Source of the DNA: Nematostella vectensis
Lineage: Eukaryota > Cnidaria > Anthozoa > Actiniaria > Edwardsiidae
Assembly: GCF_932526225.1 (NCBI RefSeq)
Contig: NC_064036.1
Span: forward strand, 15,245,181-15,309,180
Length of the DNA: 64,000 nt
Reading direction: 5' to 3'
Part shown: piece by piece, positions 1 to 12,443 of the stretch
How the letters are laid out: each line of letters opens with the position of its first letter
Numbering within the stretch: position 1 is the stretch's first letter
Made by a program: the position numbers and the translations under genes
Notes under the pieces: generated by a model
Database searches by the model: none
What the model saw: the letters and a program-made list of their open reading frames with translations, nothing else
What the model was told of the DNA's origin: nothing

Positions 1-1640
1 AATTCACTCCTGTAAAATCACGCAAATCAATGAAAGTAGATGCACTTAAAATGACACACTTAAAATAATGCACGTCGAAAAAAGTAGGCCTATTTTAGAT
101 CATGTTTGTCAGTAGGTTGTTATGGGGGCTCTTTATGCAGCATCCCTTTAGTATGATAATATGTTTATGATAAAAGATTCCGAAGTGATTTCAATATTTA
201 TCTACTATGAACTTTCCACACAAATGGGTAAAATTTCCAAAAGGTTTCCTACCAGCTGTTTCGGAGGTAATAAAACTAGTGGACATATAATTCTCCATTT
301 CTTATCTTTTTACATCTCATTTGATCACCTTAACTTTTTTCTCCAGTTTATTCGATTATCAAATCATCATCTTCATTTTGTCGACCAATATCCTGACCTT
401 CGTATTTAAATATCAATACACCTAAGTAACATTTCACATTAGTGTTCGTCCGTTTGAAGAGAAATGGGTTATTACTTTTTTAAATCCTTTATTTTTCAGA
501 GATGTATTTTACTTATAAATTTCCCGTATTCCATGCCTAGAGTTCATTTTGCGCTTGAAATGTGCTATTCCCGATTACATTTTCACAATAAAGACAAACT
601 TCCTTCAATATAATGTACCACATGCATCTTAAGCTATTCACAAAGAGAGACATACTGTGAAATTCATACAGACAGTTCTCGTGAGCATAAAAGACAAGCA
701 GCTGCAAGCTAAACGTTTTCTGCACGGGCAGCGAATGTAGACGCTCTTCAGCGCCAGCTATCACCCATTAATAATTCTACTTGGACTCGAGGGGTCCATT
801 AACATCAAGACGCACCGAAAATATGATTAATTCGTAGTCTTTTATTACTCCTAATACTGCGATCTTACCTTGATATGGATACCTATTAGCTTTAAAGCAA
901 TCTCGTTATAAATCGAGTTATTAAAAAAGCTAAGAGCACTTTATTTTTGTTTTCGTTAACAGATACACCTTTCTCAATTAAGGTTGCACTTGAAAATCTG
1001 CGAGTCGTAGCTCACTGTGATTCATGGGTAAAATATCATGTTGATTTCTGTTTCAAAATCTCTAGGCTTTCTGAATCATGAATAAACAAGGTGGACAGGT
1101 ATATTGACTGCGGTTCCTGAAAGCCACGTGAATGTTTGCAGGCTCAAAAAGAAAACTGCAGCAACTATCCTGGATTTTTTATTTCTATTTACGCTTATTT
1201 ACTTAACACCCAAGGGGCATCAAGCACTAAGACAAATAGCTTCTCTGAGTGCAACTTTTATTTGAAACTGGTGTTCGTCCCGACTCTCGTTTATCTAGTT
1301 ATAGATTCGGGCAATTCATAAAATTCCATTTGCACTTGCTCAGGAATGTCTTCGATCAATATTAATGATTACGAGAAGCTTCCTGCTTCCTTTTTGTTAA
1401 AATTGCATATAAGAAATCCGCGTTTACAAGATTCATAATTATTATAAATAATAACTGTTTATTGAGACATTAATAAATGTCCTGTACGTAGTATCAAACC
1501 CTTTACCAACAATTTGATAGTGATGAGAGAAATAATAAGAAAAGGGGAAAAAATGTTGCTTTTATTTTGATTTGTGACAAAAGTTAACAACGTTAAAAGT
1601 TACAACTTTTTAATCACAGGTATCCCGCAACTTGTTTACT
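1..1640. other. Intergenic, no gene seen
   Basis: No ORF here shows family signature, good splice sites or a signal peptide. The AT-rich tract just before the GPCR exon (about 1600-1650) ends in a pyrimidine stretch and CAG at 1647-1649, so the exon that starts near 1650 may follow an intron in the 5' UTR. Confidence 0.5.
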
Positions 1641-1650
1641 TGTTTCCAGG

Positions 1651-3055
1651 ATGGCCAATGTGACCCTAGCGGTAAACACAACCGGCCCAGCTGTCGTAGC
1701 GAGCACTACGCCCATTCCTATGCTGTACAATAGGAATCCCGATGTGGATTCTTGGGTTACTATATTGCTCGCGGTGGTGTACAGCTTCCTTTGCATAATT
1801 ATTGTATCGCCAAACTACCTGACACTGCGCGCACTCTACACCACAAAAGGGCTTATGTATCGGCATAAGTATCTGCTAGGTATGTATTGATGTAATCAGT
1901 CACTGTCATCATCATCATCATCACCATCACCGTCATCGACATCACCATTATCGACATCACCATTATCGACATCACCATTATAGACATCAACATTATAGAC
2001 ATCACCATTATCATCATCACTATAATGATCATCATAATTATGCGACCATCTTCATTATCACCACCACCACCACTACCACCATCATCATCTTCGTCATCAA
2101 CATCATCACCAACATATTCATCGTTACCATCATCATCATCTTCATTATCACAACCATCATCATCCGTTATCAGCTAATGCTAATGTGTTTATTTATTCCT
2201 ATCGCAGCCATAGGACTGAATTACAGGAACAATTACAAAACATTTAAATACTTGACAGAAACAAAGTCACTGAGCCAGGCCTCATTATGCATGTATCATT
2301 AACGGACACCCATAAAGTAAAGTAAATCATCACTTTGTTTCTTTCCAGGCAACTTGGCATTCTGTGATCTTCTTGTCGGCGCTTTCTCAGTCCCAGCCTT
2401 TGCGTATAACATGATGAGATGGCCATCATACGCGTTTCTCGCTTACGAGGCCGTGGATGCATTTGCGGGCTTTAGCAGTGTTTTAACCCTCACAGTCATC
2501 TCCCTGCGCATGTTCAAGGCCAAAGTCAAACCAGCTAACGACTCCTTTCCGAGTGGTCGCTCGGAATGCGGTCTTCTAGTGGGAATTTGGTTCGCAGCAT
2601 CGCTAATTACCACGTTTAACGTTGTCAGCTTGTTGGTCTTATTCAAAGAGCTCAAGTACATCTATTATTTCTATGCCGTTGTAGGAGTCCTTGCTGTGTG
2701 CGGAGTCATCATCCTAGTATCGCTCCTCACCGTAATGGTGCTTTCTTGCGCATGTGCATGCTGCAAGAAGAAATCCGCTGACAACACTTCGGACTCGGCT
2801 ATCACAACTTCTATATTCATAGTGACTGTTATTTCAATCATCTTTTGGATGCTTCCTTATATATACTTTACTTATAATCGCGTGTGTGATGTATGCACAC
2901 CAGCCCTACCGGCCATATTCTTCTACAGTACACGCATGCTTCTATACATCAAGTCGTTTATCAGTCCGATCATTTACATAAGGCGCATAATGCCTTTTTA
3001 CAACGCTCTTGTTCGTATCCTGACAAGAGAGTGTTTTGGTGCACCAAGCGGCTGA
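1651..3055 (+). CDS. Divergent rhodopsin-family GPCR, two exons
   Basis: Seven-transmembrane receptor of the plasma membrane. Exon 1 is 1651-1879 and exon 2 is 2349-3055. The donor is G|GTATGT and the acceptor TTTCCAG|GC, and joining in phase 1 restores a Gly codon followed by the TM2 motif NLAFCD (residues 78-83). The product is 311 aa, with TM1 about 34-54, N-glycosylation sites at N3 and N9, and a SPIIY motif (282-286) in place of NPxxY. It is odd in several ways: the E/DRY motif at the end of TM3 reads LRM (129-131), the usual TM3 cysteine is absent, and extracellular loop 2 is very short. The last 12 codons and the stop are the first unit of the adjoining 51-bp minisatellite, so the cytoplasmic tail is nearly absent. 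Ligand unknown. It may be a lineage-specific orphan receptor; loss of function cannot be excluded. Confidence 0.8.
1899..2175. repeat. Impure CAT/ATC trinucleotide microsatellite
   Basis: Interrupted CAT/CAC/CAG-type triplets fill much of the single intron of the GPCR at 1651-3055. Blocks of a higher-order unit (ATCACCATTATCGAC) are visible around 1940-2010. Short ORFs across it are simple-sequence artefacts. Confidence 0.85.
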
Positions 3056-3954
3056 GGTTTTCTGATGGACTTGACAAGAGAGTGTTTTGGTGCACCAAGC
3101 GGCTGAGGTTTTCTGATGGACTTGACAAGACAGTGTTTTGGTGCACCAAGCGGCTGAGGTTTTCTGATGGACTTGACAAGAGAGTGTTTTGGTGCACCAA
3201 GCGGCTGAGGTTTTCTGATGGACTTGACAAGAGAGTGTTTTGGTGCACCAAGTGGCTGAGGTTTTCTGATGGACTTAACAAGAGAGTGTTTTGGTGCACC
3301 AAGCGGCTGAGTTTTTCTGATGGACTTGACAAGAGAGTGTTTTGGTGCACCAAGCGGCTGAGGTTTTCTGATGGACTTGACAAGAAAGTGTTTTGGTGCA
3401 CAAGCGGCTGAGGTTTTCTGATGGACTTGACAAGAGAGTGTTTTGGTGCACCAAGCGGCTGAGGTTTTCTGATGGACTTGACAAGAGAGTGTTTTGGTGC
3501 ACCAAGCGGCTGAGGTTTTCTGATGGGCTTCACAAGAGATTGTTTTGGTGCACCAAGCGGCTGAGGTTTTCTGATGGACTTGACAAGAGATTGTTTTGGT
3601 GCACCAAGCGGCTGAGGTTTTCTGATGGACTTGACAAGAGAGTGTTTTGGTGCACCAAACTTGGCAAGAGATTGTTTTGGTGCACCAAGCGGCTGAGGTT
3701 TTCTGATGGACTTGACAAGAGAGTGTTTTGGTGCACCAAGCGGCTGAGGTTTTCTGATGGACTTGGCAAAAGAGTGTTTTGGTGCACCAAGCGGCTAAGG
3801 TTTTCTGATGGACTTGGCAAAAGAGTGTTTTGGTGCACCAAGCGGCTAAGGTTTTCTGATGGACTTGACAAGAGAGTGCTTTGGTGCGCTAAGCGGCTAA
3901 GGTTTTCTGATGGACTTGACCAGAGAGAGTTTTGGTCCACCTAGTTTTTCTGAT
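3019..3954. repeat. 51-bp minisatellite, about 18 units
   Basis: The tandem unit of 51 bp (17 codons) contains the core GACAAGAGAGTGTTTTGGTG. Units differ by a few substitutions. One lacks a single C near 3399, one is shortened by about 20 bp near 3655, and the last units diverge. The first unit encodes the GPCR C-terminus and stop. Because 51 is a multiple of 3, long ORFs appear on both strands; no start context or neighbouring exon supports them. Confidence 0.95.
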
Positions 3955-4261
3955 GCAAGAAAAATGATGAAGCGAAGGGTGCTGCGCTTGGAGACGAGCG
4001 CAAATAGGGCATAGGGCTCACGTAAAATGTATACCTTATGTATATGAAGTCAAAAACAAGGCTCATGCACCAAGGCTCAAGTCAAATGCAAGCATCATGA
4101 AGGGAACCATGTACAAGCCTCATGAATGACTTCATATTTCAGAAACGTGATTAGGTGGTTGCGTTGCATTATATGCACGGTAGAATTGCTGTGCCGTATC
4201 AGCAGTGGGCAGGGCCTAACTATACGTACAGCTCAAAAGTATGTTAATATCAACAAACGTA

Positions 4262-4398
4262 CGTCACTTGTCCGAGCGGTGCTTGTGTGTGCGATACGTG
4301 TGCGTGCTATACGTGTGCATGTGATACGCATGCAAGCGATACGTGTTCGTGCGATACGTATGCGTGCGATACGTGTGTGTGCGATACGTGTGCGCGTT
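4262..4398. repeat. Short tandem repeat, GCGATACGTGTGCGT-type
   Basis: About nine degenerate copies of a 14-16 bp unit centred on GATACGTGTGCGTGC. It has alternating purine-pyrimidine character and CpG content unlike the flanks. Confidence 0.75.
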
Positions 4399-4399
4399 T

Positions 4400-6205
4400 T
4401 CAATAAAAAACAAACGAAACTGCTTTTATTAAAATTTCTTGATATAATGGTATCATCTTTAATCGGCCAATTTCAAATTTCAGGTGTTTTTGAGGAAGAG
4501 ACTTGTGTTCCTGTATTTAAAAGACTTTTTTAAGATTGTGCCTATTGTGTTGGGATTCATTGTCCAATTGAATTTTTATGTGAAACTTTTCTACAGCAAT
4601 TAAATAAGCTATTAAAGGCTTCAAACAGATCAACAGTCCGTATAGTCATTCCCCAATCTAACCCAAGCGTGTTAATGCCAAGTTAGACTTTCAGCTGTAA
4701 TGCCTGATGCACACTAGTTACAAAACGCGCGCACTCTTATCTTCGTATGTTCAAGTGTGAATGGTTCATTTTTTTTGTTCATTTTTTTCTTACTTTATGT
4801 AATTTTAGGTTTATATAAGGCAAAATAAGGGTGTAAAACGCCAAAATTGAGTTAGAATTTAGTCGATGTCAAATCTTAAAAAAAGTGTTAAAAATGATAG
4901 TAGCTAGTCAGCAGCGAAATCGAAACTCACAAGCAGTTTTTATTATCGCTCCAAAAATGTTTTCGATGAGTATAAATAATTTTACCTTCCCACGCTAAAA
5001 TCAAATCCCTAATTGTTCGTTTATTCATCTATAATGCCCTTTGTCTAGACGGATGGGGGTGGAGAAGTTGTCATTTAACACTTGAATGGCAACATTTTAA
5101 TAGCAGGATTAAAAAGTCTTGATGTGGGAAAGTACAACTTTTATGCGGGTGGTATTTTGGTACCTCTTCCGACAGAATCAAATCCAGCGTTGATCCAACG
5201 TATCAAAAGCTCCACCTTTTATTCGCTATGATAGAAAACACGTGCAGCATCCGTGGCATTTCAATCTATTTGGTTTTTTTTATTAACCACTAAGATACGA
5301 ACAAAGTTAATGTGCTATGACGTCCCTCCACCGTGGTAAGATTGGCTAAAATGGTATTCGCGATGGTTGATTATAAATTGATTTGTGATAAACAAATCTG
5401 GAACTCACGGCAAAGTTTTCTTCCTTGCAGTCGAAGCCTCGAAACCTTAAAGTATAGTTCTTAGTGTCCCTTTTTAAATTGACTCATCTAACAAAAAGGA
5501 GTTGTTCTCTCGCTGATGCCGTCATACGCCGTAGGTTTACTGTGCGAGGGCGCCACAAAGCTAAGGATACAACATAAAATACGCTAATAAAATTTACAAG
5601 TATCGCCAAGTGTGAAAGGTTCAGTTGAGTGCTTAATGTGAGGTTTAACGTATCTTTTAAAAGTGGTATATTCCCAAGTTTAGGATCGAGCAATGATACG
5701 CCTTTTTATGGTGCTACACTAAGTACCAATTGACACATCTTTATGGGTTTTAAAGTGGAACAAGCTGGATGAACGTAAGAGAACCTTTACTTCGCTGGGC
5801 TACTTGTTGAAAGTTTACGTTTTTACTCCCTCGACATTATCTATCTATTATCCCTTAGCTCTTTTAAAGTATGGCCTCGTTACATCAACAGAGTACCAAA
5901 ACGTCTTGAAGAGGGTAAAGGTAATTTGAATCGCGGATCGGTACAGGAAATGACTTCTACGGGTGTTAAGGTACTTTATACGATTGGCAGAAATGACATT
6001 GAGATGGATGTAAATAATTGAAATCAAGATTTTAATGGGGAAACACTGGACGATCCGGATAACGATGTGTCAGAAGAAAAAAGAGAGATACAATGGCAGA
6101 AGTAGGAAAGGGCTCGTACATCTCTCACGATTAAGGACTCCCACATTCTATTTTTGAAATGATAAATAGACTTGCGTTTCCAGGATAAAGTCAATGTCTA
6201 GTCTA
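4400..6205. other. Intergenic, no gene seen
   Basis: AT-rich sequence between the minisatellite and the metalloproteinase gene. No coding exon, RNA gene or inverted repeat could be supported. It should contain the promoter of the downstream gene, but no clear TATA box was recognised. Confidence 0.4.
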
Positions 6206-6212
6206 TCTGACC

Positions 6213-9200
6213 ATGAACACAGCACAGACTTTTTTAGTACTTAGTTTAATCTTTGTATGTAGAACCAGCCCGATACCAACGCCAGTGAACGACTACAAGC
6301 TGGAAAAGTGGGAACTGGTAGAAGACCAAAGTATCTCAGACAATTCTGCGAGGAACGCTTTGAGTTTTCGCACAAAAGCCTTATCAAGCACAGGACAGAC
6401 TACGAAAGCAGGAGCCAGACCCACTCTTCTCCCGACTTCATCTAGCACACCATGTGCCACACCGACGACGCCTTCTAAAACCAACGTGAGGGAACGATTC
6501 AGAAAATGGTTCAAAGCTTTGGTAAGTAGTGATTTTCTTCTTATTTTATACTTTGGTTGTTTAGTTGTTGTCAGTGACTAGTACGCGAAAAGGGATTTAA
6601 AGCTCATAGTAGTAGAATAGAAGGTTTCAAAAATGACTTAGTTACACCCTGGTTACACGGTACTGAAAATAAAGTATCTTTGCTACTATATAATTGTACG
6701 ATCGAAAACACACAACAGCGTTCCTCTGCTTGGCAGAAGAACAAAGCCACATCCAATAACACTACTTACAACAATAAAATCGTGCACTCCCGTACTTACA
6801 AATACAGCTGTCCAAGAGAAACTTTTATTGAAATTTTCCCGATGCATTGTTTAAACGTATAACTCAACATTACTCTTTTGCCCAGGCAGTCTCTCCTTTG
6901 TTCGTTTTCCTTTGCATTATTCACAAATAAAACAACAAAAACCCTTTAATTTTGGCTTACCAAATCGTAAAAAGGGGCAGACAGGCCGACGCAACTGGCG
7001 TTTTCTACTGACTACGTTAGCTTCTTGGACGACAAAGTGCTAACAGAACCTCCTTAGCGTATATTTCTATTTTAGTCTTCCCCTAGTTGAGATAAGCAAT
7101 CAAGTATGTTAAATTGGCGGCCTATAATACAACTAGGCATGTTTCTCGATGGGACAAATATATTATTAAATCTGGGTTAGAAACACATTAAATACAGGGT
7201 TAATACCTAGTCATTTTTTTAGCGTTTGCTGTCATAAATGTCATTATGAATCACGGTATACGTATCTTGCTTTTCAGAAATTCCTTAAGAAGTATCACTA
7301 CCTCTCATCTCACGTTCGTGGAAACCATGACATGCAGACGGCTATCGAGATCTACCAGCGTTACATGAATCTGCCGGTATCTGGTCGCCTTGACAACGCC
7401 ACGCAAGTATCCATGGACGAACCTAGGTGCGGGGTACCAGACCTGGAAATAGACGACCCTGGACTAGGTAAGTGGATACCCGGAGCAGTGTAAAGCACCC
7501 CGCTCGGCACACTTCATTGTTGTAATCATGAGCAAGCCTTCTTTCCGACGGGTGACAAGCCCTGACCTCAAAGTCCTCTTCCCTATCGGTGACAACCCTG
7601 ACCTCCAAGCCTTCTTCCCTATGGGTGACAACCCTGACCTCCAGGCCTTCTTCCCTATGGGTGACAACCCTGACCTCCAAGCCTTCTTCCCTATGGGTGA
7701 CAACCCTGACCTCCAAGCCTTCTTCCCTATGGGTGACAACCCTGACCTCCAAGCCTTCTTCCCTATGGGTGACAACCCTGACCTCCAAGCCTTCTTCCCT
7801 ATGAGTGACAACACTGACCTCAAAGCCTTCTTCCCTATGGGTGACAACCCTGACCTCCAAGCCTTTTTCCCTATGGGTGGCAACCCTGACCTCCAAGCCT
7901 TCTTCCCTATGGGTGACAACCCTGACCTCCAAGCCTTCTTCCCTATGGGTGACAACCCTGACCTCCAAGCCTTTTTCCCTATGGGTGACAACCCTGACCT
8001 CCAAGCCTTCTTCCCTATGGGTGGCAACCCTGACCTCCAAGCCTTCTTCCCTATAGGTGACAACCCTGACCTCCAAGCCTTCTTCCCTATGGGTGACAAC
8101 CCTGACCTCCAAGCCTTTTTCCCTATGGGTGACAACCCTGACCTCCAAGCCTTCTTCCCTATGGGTGACAACCCTGACCTCCAAGCCTTCTTCCCTATGG
8201 GTCACAAGCCCTGACCTACAAGCCTTCTTCCCTATGGGTGACAACCCTGACCTCCAAGCCTTCTTCCCTATGGGTGACAACCCTGACCTCCAAGCCTTCT
8301 TCCCTATGGGTGACAAGCCTGACCTCCAAGCCTTCTTCCCTATGGGTGACAACCCTGACCTCCAAGCCTTCTTCCCTATGGGTGACAACCCTGACCTCCA
8401 AGCCTTCTTCCCTATGGGTGACAAGCCCTGACCTCCAAGCCTTCTTCCCTATGGGTGACAACCCTGACCTCCAAGCCTTCTTCCCTATGGGTGACAAGCG
8501 CTGACCTCCAAGCCTTCTTCCCTATGGGTGACAAGCCCTGACCTCCAAGCCTTCTTCCCTATGGGTGACAACCCTGACCTACAAGCCTTCTTCCCTATGG
8601 GTCACAAGCCCTGACCTCCAAGCCTTCTTCCCTATGGGTGACAACCCTGACCTCCAAGCCTTCTTCCCTATGGGTGACAACCCTGACCTCCAAGCCTTCT
8701 TTCCTATGGGTGACAACCCTGACCTCCAAGCCTTCTTCCCTATGGGTGACAACCCTGACCTCCAAGCCTTCTTCCATATGGGTGACAACCCTGACCTCCA
8801 AGCCTTCTTCCCTATGGGTGACAACCCTGACCTCCAAGCCTTCTTCCCTATGGGTGACAACCCTTACCTCCAAGCCTTCTTCCCTATGGGTGACAACCCA
8901 GACCTCCAAGCCTTCTTCCCTATGGGTGACAACCCTTACCTCCAAGCCTTCTTCCCTATGGGTGACAACCCTGACCTCCAAGCCTTCTTCCCTATGGGTG
9001 ACAACCCAGACCTCCAAGCCTTCTTCCCTATGGGTGGCAACCCTGACCTCCAAGCCTTCTTTCCTATGGGTGACAACCCTGACCTCCAAGCCTTCTTCCC
9101 TATGGGTGACAACCCTGACCTCCAAGCCTTCTTCCATATGGGTGACAACCCTGACCTCCAAGCCTTCTTCCCTATGGGTGACAACCCTTACCTCCAAGCC

Positions 9201-11902
9201 TTCTTTCCTATGGGTACAAGCCCAGACCTCCAAGCCACACACAAGTCACAAGCCCCTCTTCCAATGGGGTACCCTATCCTAGTCATCTAAGGCAAACCAC
9301 CCTGCTCTTTGTATCGTCCAAGTCTTTCTTTTTATTGGACCCATTTCCATTTCTCCAACATAGTCGTGCCCGTTTTCCTTGAGTCAATACCGTCTGCATT
9401 CTTTTCTGTAGCCTTTAAGGTGGCGCGCCGAGGTTGTTTTGGCTTAAACAGCTTTTACTAAGCTATATTACCCTATATACTACCCTATATTAGACTCATT
9501 TTCGGCTCAATTTCCGTGAAGTTTTCACATTTTATTAATACATCTATGCTTTGTCAGATCCTGCAAGATTCACACTTGTTCGAAATCAAATTATTTTTTT
9601 TCATGCAAGGTAAATGGAAGCAATTTTTTATATTAAAATAAAAAATATCGAAATCTGCGGAATGAATTTTTTTTCTAAATTCACAGTAACAATACTCCAG
9701 CTTGAAGCACACGAATTTTTGGCTTAAAACTGACCTGTCAAACTTCGCGATTGATGAATCTTTATTTTACGACAAAATTGTCCTCGCAATCTTTGAAAAA
9801 ATAAATGCACTCTTGCCTACAAAGATCCATCCCCGAATTTACGCCCCCTGCTAAGTCCACACCCTAAGCCAACTTGTGTGAGAGGGGCAAGAGGACCAGT
9901 GTTGCACAAGAATAAATTCCAGATGGTCAATTTAAGAGGTTTTTTATTAAGATAATTTGAAAACTAAAGAATTTATTCCTTTTCAACATTTGAGCCCAAG
10001 CCGCGCCTCTTCTAAACTATTACCCGACGCTTTGGCTAAAATAGGCCTCACCGAAAGTACTTGCTTGATGCAGTTGCATATCGAACCTGCGTTTATGAGA
10101 AACTAGAATCGAAAGTTGAGGATATGAACGCGCATCAAACGAAGCCCACGCCAGCGTCACACATGGTAATCGACGAGCTGCCTTGTTTGTTTCACATGTT
10201 TAGCCAAAACAACCTCGGCGCGCCACCTTAAGATTGCTGTAAAAGTATTTTCATCCTAACTTCTACACCTGCTGCTTCCATACTATGAGGAGGCTCAGAC
10301 TTTAATTGCCTAATATAATATGGGACCTAAGAAGTATAGAACGGGTACGCGAAGAATCAGGGGCTAAGAAAGGAAATGCGAGTGCCGCTTCACTCTTATC
10401 TTTATGGTCTACCTTCATGGTTTGACTCTTACCTTTACCCAAACTTTCAGGAATTAGCAAACGGTTCGCTGTATCTGACAAGAGGTGGCTCAACACGTCT
10501 CTACTCTACGCGTTCGAGACCTACACCGCGGACTTGACTCAGACCGTCCAGAAGGCCGTGATCGCCAAGGCCTTTAAAATGTGGTCAGACGTCAGCCCTT
10601 TTATCTTCACTCTTACGACGGACAAAACAAAAGCGCACATCAAAATACTGTAAGTGACATCCTGCAAGGATGGTGAGTGCAACTGGAAATATAAATTTTT
10701 CTGTAGATTTTTTAAAAAAATGTGATTTTGCTAACATATGAGCCCTGCTTCTTTTTAAGGATTTTTTTTCTTACAAATCATTTAGTAAGAATATGTCTCA
10801 ACGATATAGGAACCATTTCGAGCTTGAATACGGGTCATCTATTGACACAGGTTCGGGACCAATACACACGGCAACTGTCTCAAAGCTTTCGACGGACCAG
10901 GCAAAGTCATAGCGCATGCGTACTACCCCAGCGATGGAAGGCTTCACTTCGATGACGACGAGACCTTTACAGACGGCGTCAACACTGGAACGAACCTGCT
11001 TGCCATAGCCGTGCATGAGATTGGTCACATTCTGGGCATCGCGCACTCCACAGACAAGAACTCGGTCATGTACCCCAAGTACGAGACCTATAAACCCAAC
11101 TTGCAGCTGCACGCAGAGGATATTAATGCCATCGCATATATTTACGGTAAGTAGGAAGTGATAATAGGAGGCACGTCTAATGGAGGTTGGGTGGGGGGAC
11201 TTTCGTGGATTGTCAAGAAATAAGAGGAAAGCATGTCCAAAAATCTGGTAAATGTCCAGGAATCATTCCTCGAAGGGCTTGTCTGAGAAGAAAGAACGTT
11301 ATGGGCCATGGTTATTTCCTAAAATACAAGTTTTACGTTATGGCCGTCCGCTTAGGGGTCTCTAATTCACCTTTTCTCGTTTTAGCTGGAGGTACAGCGA
11401 CACCTGATACCGGTATCTCAGGTGAGACGTCAATAACTTCTTGTTTTCATCGGTTATCAGCCTACATAAAGACTTGCGTCTATTGTTCACATATGCATAA
11501 GAGTCATTAATTTGAAAAAAAAATAACCATTTGAACATGGCCTAAACACAATAAGACCCACATCTGATTAAAACCCCCACTTCCGACCCCTCTCTTTCCC
11601 TCTAAAGCTAGCATTGCCCAAAACAACCCTTCTCTCTCCAAAGGAGTATAAAACTTCTAGTGTATCACGTTCCTACCTAGAGTATGCCAATTTTGGGCAC
11701 TAGACGTATTTGTCATTACACTCGAAGAGGGGAGGCGCTTAAACTATGTATTTGTACGAGTAAAGTTATTGCTGTTGTTAAAGTTTGTCAAGATGCAGAC
11801 CCTGGATGCCCTATCAATGTCAGCATGTGCTTTACCGACCCTGACGCCATGAAGATGACTTGTCCGAAGACTTGCCAATTCTGTGGTATGCCATGTACTT
11901 AA
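6213..11902 (+). CDS. Secreted matrix metalloproteinase with C-terminal ShK domain
   Basis: Zinc endopeptidase of the matrixin family, probably acting on extracellular matrix. Exons are 6213-6521, 7278-7467, 10451-10649, 10851-11146, 11386-11421 and 11784-11902; all donors and acceptors are GT-AG and the phases (0,1,2,1,1) agree. The predicted product is 382 aa: signal peptide (about 1-18), a Ser/Thr/Pro-rich stretch, a peptidoglycan-binding-like prodomain (104-150), cysteine switch PRCGVPD (152-158), a catalytic domain with HEIGHILGIAH (288-298) and the Met-turn SVMYP (Met306), a short linker (exon 5), and a ShK/ShKT module with six cysteines (345, 352, 359, 370, 374, 377). There is no hemopexin domain. 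The end is uncertain: exon 6 may read through to TAA at 11900-11902, or use a donor at 11886 and a strong acceptor at 12443, ending VSS-stop at 12454. Family identification is firm. Confidence 0.88.
7549..9228. repeat. 36-bp minisatellite, about 46 units, in MMP intron 2
   Basis: The 36-bp unit contains GACAACCCTGACCTCCAAGC and TTCTTCCCTATGG. It is highly uniform, with variants such as GGTGGCAAC, AACCCTTAC and GTCACAAGC scattered through it. It lies wholly inside intron 2 of the metalloproteinase gene. Unit length divisible by three keeps several frames open on both strands and creates ORFs of up to 333 codons that I judge non-coding. Confidence 0.95.
9415..10231. mobile_element. TTAA-flanked inverted-repeat element A
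   Basis: The left end TTAA-GGTGGCGCGCCGAGGTTG is repeated as an exact inverted copy at the right end (about 10200-10231), giving terminal inverted repeats of about 28 bp with TTAA on both sides. The interior (about 810 bp) is AT-rich with no ORF. TTAA target duplication is typical of the piggyBac and Kolobok superfamilies, so this looks like a non-autonomous element of one of these. It sits in MMP intron 2, just past the minisatellite. Confidence 0.85.
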
Positions 11903-12443
11903 AGGGCCTGTATTACTACTTCCCGTGGACCACGATAAGCCTACAATCTACTCGAGTTGAAGTTTTCCATTTGTCTGGCTCTCCCTTTGTCAACTGATTT
12001 ACCACGTTTTACTTGTGCAATTTTCTACTAATTTTATCCATCAATTCCTGAGAAAGTTTCTTATTGTTGCCTCAAGTAGTAGCGAATCTAGGGGAAGGCT
12101 TTATGGGGTTTTAGCCCCCCCCCCCCCTTTTGCTGCCAGACCATATGTAACAAAAAGATACCCCCCTTTGTCACTGAGGCAAACCCCCCTTTTAGCGAAA
12201 AGCTAGATCCGCCCATGTTTAGAATTCGATTTCGAGTTTGATGGGGTATCTTTTCACTAGAATATGGAAGGATCAATATTGATCAATCGAGTATGCGTTA
12301 CTCTCTTTAGATGGTTCATGACCTATGTTTAGAATCCTGCACAAACCAAAAATACAATTAACGAACTCTTTCATTGTTCGAGATTGAAATCGGAGTTATC
12401 GTCTTTGTAAAAAATAATCAGCTTTTTTTGTCCCTTTTTACAG

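Noticed and set aside
2893..3944. Long ORFs on both strands across the 51-bp array
   Set aside because: They are frames of a tandem repeat with unit length divisible by three; no start context, splice sites or domain supports translation.
3019..9228. Tandem arrays considered as CRISPR
   Set aside because: No alternation of constant repeat and unique spacer; eukaryotic sequence.
7423..9290. ORFs of up to 333 codons in the 36-bp array
   Set aside because: Same artefact; the array is inside an intron of a well-supported metalloproteinase gene.
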